From Candidatus Zhuqueibacterota bacterium (GTDB lineage: Bacteria > Zhuqueibacterota > Zhuqueibacteria > Residuimicrobiales > Oceaniaggregativiventaceae): 35,075 nt of DNA. The DNA lies in assembly GCA_016929055.1 (NCBI GenBank), contig JAFGJN010000133.1:1-35075 (forward strand), in the 5' to 3' direction. The position numbers and the translations under genes were made by a program. The notes below the pieces were generated by a model. That model saw only the letters and a program-made list of their open reading frames with translations. It did no database searches and had not been told where the DNA came from. Below, one piece after another: positions 31,971 through 35,075 of this stretch (within the stretch, counting starts at the first letter, position 1; each line of letters begins with the position of its first letter).

Positions 31971-33914
31971 GTGGCGCATCTCATCATCGGCACAGCCGGG
32001 CATATCGATCATGGCAAATCCACCTTGGTTCGAGCACTCACCGGCACCGATCCAGATCGGCTGAGGGAGGAAAAAGAGCGCGGTATGACTATCGACCTCG
32101 GCTTTGCTTTCCTCGACGAGGGGATCGCTTTTATAGATGTTCCCGGACATGAAAGATTTATCAAAAACATGGTTGCCGGCGTCAGCACCGTCGATGCCGC
32201 TATAATGGTTGTCGCAGCCGACGATGGCATGATGCCACAGACCCGCGAACACCTGGACATCCTGTCACTTTTAAATGTACGCCTCGGCTGTCTGGTGATC
32301 AACAAGATCGATCTGGCGGAACCGGAATTTGTCGATCTGGTGGAAGAAGAACTGCGAGGAGCGGTGCGCGAGACTTTTTTACAGCAAGCTCCGGTCTTTC
32401 GCCTCTCGGCTTTGACCGGCGAGGGTATCGAACCGTTGCGCCGCTACTTGCAGGAACTCGGGCAAAAGAGCGAACCGAGGCCGGATCGAGGGCTGTTTTG
32501 GATGCCGGTAGACCGGGCCTTTACCGTCAAAGGTTTCGGTACAGTGGTGACCGGCTCGGTTGTTTCCGGTAAAGCTCGGGCTGGCGATGCTCTGGAGCTG
32601 TTGCCGGATCGCCTGTCGGTTCGAGTGCGCGGCGTACAGTCACACGGCAAACCCGCGATAGAGGTGGGTGTGGGCGAACGCGCCGCGCTAAATATCAACC
32701 TGGCGCTCGACCAGGTGGAACGCGGAAAAACCCTGGCTGCACCCGGCACCTTTTCTCCGTCCACCCGCTTCGATGCCAGGCTGGTGCTGCTCAAATCGTC
32801 GCGCAAACCACTCAAAAACCGCAGCCGGGTTCGCCTGCACATCGGCACGCGGGAAATCCTCGCCCGTGTCAAGCTGCTCGATTGCGATCAAATCGATCCC
32901 GGACAGCAGGCTTTTGCGCAATTGATACTGGAAGAGCCAGCCGTGGCCATGCGCCGCGAACCCTTTGTCATCCGCCGCTACTCGCCCATGTCGACCATAG
33001 GCGGCGGCCAGATCCTCGATGGCGATCCACCCCGGCACAAACGCTTTCGGGCCGAAGTGATCGAACGCCTGGAAGCGTTGATGGACCCGGAACCGCAGGA
33101 GAGCTGCGAATTGTTTTTGCTGCGCAGCGAGGATCGCGAACTCGGATTTGATCACCTGCAGAAACTGACCGGTTTTCCATCTACCCTATTGCACTCGGTT
33201 CTCGACTCTTTGATCAACGACGGACAGGTGCTCAAATTCGATTCAGGGGCCAAGAGTCTCTATTACCACCAGCGCCATGTCGAACGAATGCAGCAGCGCA
33301 TCGTCACCGAACTCGACGCTTTTCATCACCGCGAGCCGCTGCGACCCGGCATGAGTAAAGCGGAAGTCAAGAAAAAGACAGCGCCCGAGATGAATTCCCG
33401 AGTCTTTGACAGCCTTTTGAACCGATGCGTTGAAACAGGCGATGTGGAAATTCGGACGGCTGGCATCAAACTCGCCAGACATGTCATCCGATTGTCGGCA
33501 GCTGAAGAGGAATGGGCCCAGCATATTGAACGGCTGTTAGCCGATTCCCTTTTTTCGCCTCCATCCGAAAAAGAGATCGCTGCTGCGTTGGGACAACCAG
33601 TGGAAGCGATGGTGCGGCTGGTGGGTGCATTACAGGAGTTGGGTCGAGTGGTGCGAGCCGAAGGCCAATTGATTTTCAGTAGACAAGCGGTGGAAAAAGC
33701 CGAAAAGCTTCTTCTCGACCATGCAGCGGGGTCGAAGGAAATCAGCGTCAGTGAATTCCGGGACTCTCTCGGCACGACGCGCAAATACGCCCTGGCCCTG
33801 CTCGCCTATTTCGACGATGTTGGTCGAACCGAACGAGTCGGAGAAATCCGGCAGATTCGTTTGAATCGAACAGATTTATCGACGACCGCACCTCCAGCCG
33901 CTTCGGAACCTTGA
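31971..33914 (+). CDS. selB: Selenocysteine-specific elongation factor SelB
   Basis: A 647-residue GTPase that carries selenocysteyl-tRNA to the ribosome at UGA codons marked by a SECIS element. The GTG at 31971 is preferred to that at 31941, because it gives the canonical start MAHLIIGTAGHIDHGKST and has AAAGGG 7 nt upstream. GTPase motifs: G1 GHIDHGKST (10-18), G3 DVPGH (56-60), G4 NKID (111-114). Domains II and III follow (FTVKGFGTVVTGSVVSG, about 180-196; YSPMSTIGGGQILD near 340), then the C-terminal winged-helix repeats that bind SECIS RNA (about 370-640). Length matches bacterial SelB. No selA, selD or tRNA-Sec gene is in the window. Presence of selB implies that the genome encodes selenoproteins. 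Confidence 0.96.
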   Translation: MAHLIIGTAGHIDHGKSTLVRALTGTDPDRLREEKERGMTIDLGFAFLDEGIAFIDVPGHERFIKNMVAGVSTVDAAIMVVAADDGMMPQTREHLDILSLLNVRLGCLVINKIDLAEPEFVDLVEEELRGAVRETFLQQAPVFRLSALTGEGIEPLRRYLQELGQKSEPRPDRGLFWMPVDRAFTVKGFGTVVTGSVVSGKARAGDALELLPDRLSVRVRGVQSHGKPAIEVGVGERAALNINLALDQVERGKTLAAPGTFSPSTRFDARLVLLKSSRKPLKNRSRVRLHIGTREILARVKLLDCDQIDPGQQAFAQLILEEPAVAMRREPFVIRRYSPMSTIGGGQILDGDPPRHKRFRAEVIERLEALMDPEPQESCELFLLRSEDRELGFDHLQKLTGFPSTLLHSVLDSLINDGQVLKFDSGAKSLYYHQRHVERMQQRIVTELDAFHHREPLRPGMSKAEVKKKTAPEMNSRVFDSLLNRCVETGDVEIRTAGIKLARHVIRLSAAEEEWAQHIERLLADSLFSPPSEKEIAAALGQPVEAMVRLVGALQELGRVVRAEGQLIFSRQAVEKAEKLLLDHAAGSKEISVSEFRDSLGTTRKYALALLAYFDDVGRTERVGEIRQIRLNRTDLSTTAPPAASEP

Positions 33915-33991
33915 AAAAATTGCACCGTTCAATCGGCAAAGAAATTAAAAACCACTCAAATCGTTCAATCATTTAAAAAAGCGGGGAGCTT

Positions 33992-34582
33992 ATGAAGAAA
34001 TCCATTCTTTTTTTGGTGACCGTTCTTTTTCTGTTCGCGGGATCGGCCTGTCAGCAGGAAAACGAAACCTCGGCACCCCCCCAATCCAAAACCGAACAAA
34101 AGGCTGTGGTCGATCCTCAGGAGACCCGACTCCAATCCTGGCAAGGAGAATTGGACAGTCTGGCGATGGAACTGAACCGCCGCCGAGTCGAGCTCGAGCG
34201 CAAAGCGGTTGCCTTGCAGGAACGAGAAGCGGAACTCGACGCTCAAGCCGACTCGCTGCACCAGACGGCCGAATCGGTTCGGCGGCTGCGCAGCAGTGGA
34301 ATCCTGTCGTTGGTTGTCGGTATCGGTTTGACCGTTTTGGGACTGATCCTGATCGGCCGCAAATGGTTCGAAAAAATCCCCTCCAAAGCAAAAACAAGAA
34401 CAACCGCTGTGTCCGAGAAAAAAGTGGAGCAAGTTTCCGAGACTCGTGTAAAATCCCCCAAAGAGTCTCAATCCGCCCAAGCAAAACCCGCAAAGTCAAC
34501 CGCACCCGGCGCCCGTGCGCCGCGCAAAAGAACGCCCAAACCAAAATCGACCAAAGGCGGGGAGACACCCGGTGAGTCGTAA
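33992..34582 (+). CDS. Coiled-coil lipoprotein with membrane helix and basic tail
   Basis: A 196-residue protein with a lipoprotein signal (MKKSILFLVTVLFLF, lipobox AGSAC), preceded by GGGGAG. Residues about 45-95 are a charged coiled coil (QGELDSLAMELNRRRVELE and on). A hydrophobic helix (about 104-122, ILSLVVGIGLTVLGLILIG) follows, then a Lys/Pro/Ser-rich tail of about 70 residues. The order of lipid anchor, coiled coil, transmembrane helix and basic tail is unusual: the anchor puts the N-terminus outside, so the tail would reach the cytoplasm. I do not recognise the family. It lies 77 nt after selB and ends at a strong hairpin. Confidence 0.85.
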   Translation: MKKSILFLVTVLFLFAGSACQQENETSAPPQSKTEQKAVVDPQETRLQSWQGELDSLAMELNRRRVELERKAVALQEREAELDAQADSLHQTAESVRRLRSSGILSLVVGIGLTVLGLILIGRKWFEKIPSKAKTRTTAVSEKKVEQVSETRVKSPKESQSAQAKPAKSTAPGARAPRKRTPKPKSTKGGETPGES

Positions 34583-34589
34583 TCGCGCT

Positions 34590-34629
34590 AACAAACAAGC
34601 CCGCCGTAGTCGATACGGGCTTGTTTGTT
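34590..34629 (+). terminator. Hairpin downstream of the lipoprotein gene
   Basis: Perfect 14-bp stem (34590-34603 with 34616-34629) around a 12-nt loop, 7 nt after the stop codon. The 3' arm is T-rich (TTGTTTGTT) but no separate T-tract follows. It is a probable intrinsic terminator. Confidence 0.8.
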
Positions 34630-34681
34630 CGGACACAAGACAATCCAACCCATTATTCGCCTCCAAAGCATCGATCGCCCA

Positions 34682-34703
34682 TGTCCTGTCGCACGACCGG
34701 ACA
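34682..34703. repeat. GTCCGG-type intergenic palindrome, copy 3
   Basis: TGTCCTGTCG and CGACCGGACA form a 10-bp stem with one mismatch around CA. The following CCCTAGCGCTGACA matches the flank of the copies at 29709 and 31642 (reverse complement TGTCAnCnCTA). It lies between two terminators, in a gap between converging genes. Confidence 0.8.
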
Positions 34704-34716
34704 CCCTAGCGCTGAC

Positions 34717-34751
34717 AAAAAAACCCGGAAAAACAGAGGTTTTTCCGGGTT
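34717..34751 (-). terminator. Intrinsic terminator of the collagen-like gene
   Basis: On the minus strand, a perfect 12-bp stem AACCCGGAAAAA/TTTTTCCGGGTT (34751-34740 with 34733-34722) around a 6-nt loop runs directly into T7 (34723-34717). It lies 20 nt after the stop codon of the gene at 34772. Confidence 0.93.
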
Positions 34752-34771
34752 GATCATCGAGAAAAACTGTA

Positions 34772-35075
34772 CTATTCCAACTGTATAATAACTTCTTTGC
34801 CACGAAGAATGAGGTCCTGTATACCGGTGGTGTTTCGGCTATAGATGGTTCCATCGCCGGTGGTGCTGCTGTAGCTGATCTGCAAAAAGGCGTTTGTGCC
34901 TGTTCCCACCTGAACAGTCCCGGCGCGGCGAATGATGTCGGTGGTATTGACACCGCTGCCCGAGACATTCATCCAGTAATGAACCAACGGACCCGTTGCA
35001 CCGGTTGCCCCGGTCGGACCCGTGAGGCCCGTTGCGCCCGTCGCGCCGCGCAAACCTGTCGCGCCCGTCGCACCG
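34772..35075 (-). CDS. Collagen-like Gly-X-Thr repeat protein, C-terminal end (cut by window)
   Basis: The last 101 codons of a larger protein that runs off the right edge. The first part is collagen-like, with triplets GAT, GLT, GPT and GLR repeated to the window boundary. It is followed by about 65 residues of non-repetitive, Thr/Ser/Gly-rich sequence (VHYWMNVSGSGVNTTDI, then TGTNAFLQISYSSTTGDG, ending VIIQLE) that looks like a beta-structured cap. Bacterial collagen-like proteins with Gly-X-Thr runs form triple helices on cell surfaces, exosporium or phage tail fibres. Its nature cannot be settled from the visible part. A terminator follows it. Confidence 0.85.
   Translation of the reverse strand, partial: GATGATGLRGATGATGLTGPTGATGATGPLVHYWMNVSGSGVNTTDIIRRAGTVQVGTGTNAFLQISYSSTTGDGTIYSRNTTGIQDLILRGKEVIIQLE

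Noticed and set aside
29709-34703. Reading the palindromes as a CRISPR array
   Set aside because: The copies are few, widely and irregularly spaced, imperfect and without spacers of uniform length; no cas gene is present.

Overview
This is a 35 kb piece of a bacterial chromosome of roughly balanced to slightly GC-rich composition. The cell envelope looks diderm: there are lipoprotein signals, a secreted M23 peptidase, a polysaccharide flippase and a YgcG-type pair. The mix of a GH13 lipoprotein, a GH20 hexosaminidase with a sodium symporter, a URO-D-family enzyme and a collagen-like protein would fit a free-living heterotroph of the Bacteroidota/Fibrobacterota/Calditrichota/KSB1 side of the tree. 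That placement is inference, because the window holds no rRNA or tRNA gene. The LexA operator is of the Gram-positive type (GAAC-N4-GTTC). No prophage, integrase, insertion sequence or CRISPR array was seen.

Layout. Plus strand, 1-3931: the C-terminal part of an ABC exporter, a GH13 alpha-amylase-family lipoprotein and a QDPR-like short-chain dehydrogenase. A gene-free stretch follows (3932-4219), with an 18-bp perfect inverted repeat. Minus strand, 5913-4220: lexA with a consensus sigma-70 promoter and a perfect SOS box, followed by three small unrecognised genes, the last encoding a five-cysteine protein. Minus strand, 18654-6174: envelope and polysaccharide genes mixed with DNA and RNA maintenance genes. 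In transcription order these are a DNPH1-like nucleotide hydrolase, dinB, a heparinase II/III-family protein, a degenerate LytS-type histidine kinase, a TPR protein, a TtcA-like tRNA thiolase, a glucuronyl C5-epimerase-like protein, a GT4 glycosyltransferase, an M23 peptidase and a rhomboid protease. Minus strand, 29676-18651: a POT-like transporter, then a catabolic set (FAH-family enzyme, SSS symporter, GH20 hexosaminidase), then a URO-D-family protein, a nitrilase-family amidase, a Wzx-type flippase and a methyltransferase. Minus strand, 31574-29998: two coupled TPM-domain (YgcG-type) membrane proteins. Plus strand, 31971-34582: selB and a coiled-coil lipoprotein. The right edge holds the C-terminal end of a collagen-like protein on the minus strand, with its own terminator.

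How the genes work together. The FAH/symporter/GH20 genes look like uptake and breakdown of amino-sugar oligosaccharides. The flippase, methyltransferase, GT4, C5-epimerase-like and heparinase-like genes suggest an exopolysaccharide containing uronic acid. lexA and dinB represent the SOS response. Many neighbours are joined by ATGA or GTGA start-stop overlaps, so several functionally unlike genes are probably translated together.

Most worth a second look: the lexA-linked small-gene operon with its Cys-rich member; the LytS-type protein that has lost both its phospho-acceptor His and its N-box Asn; the pairing of C5-epimerase-like and heparinase-like genes; a family of GTCCGG-type palindromes confined to gaps between genes; an 18-bp inverted repeat with a structured loop; and a pseudoknot-capable segment upstream of the URO-D-family gene.
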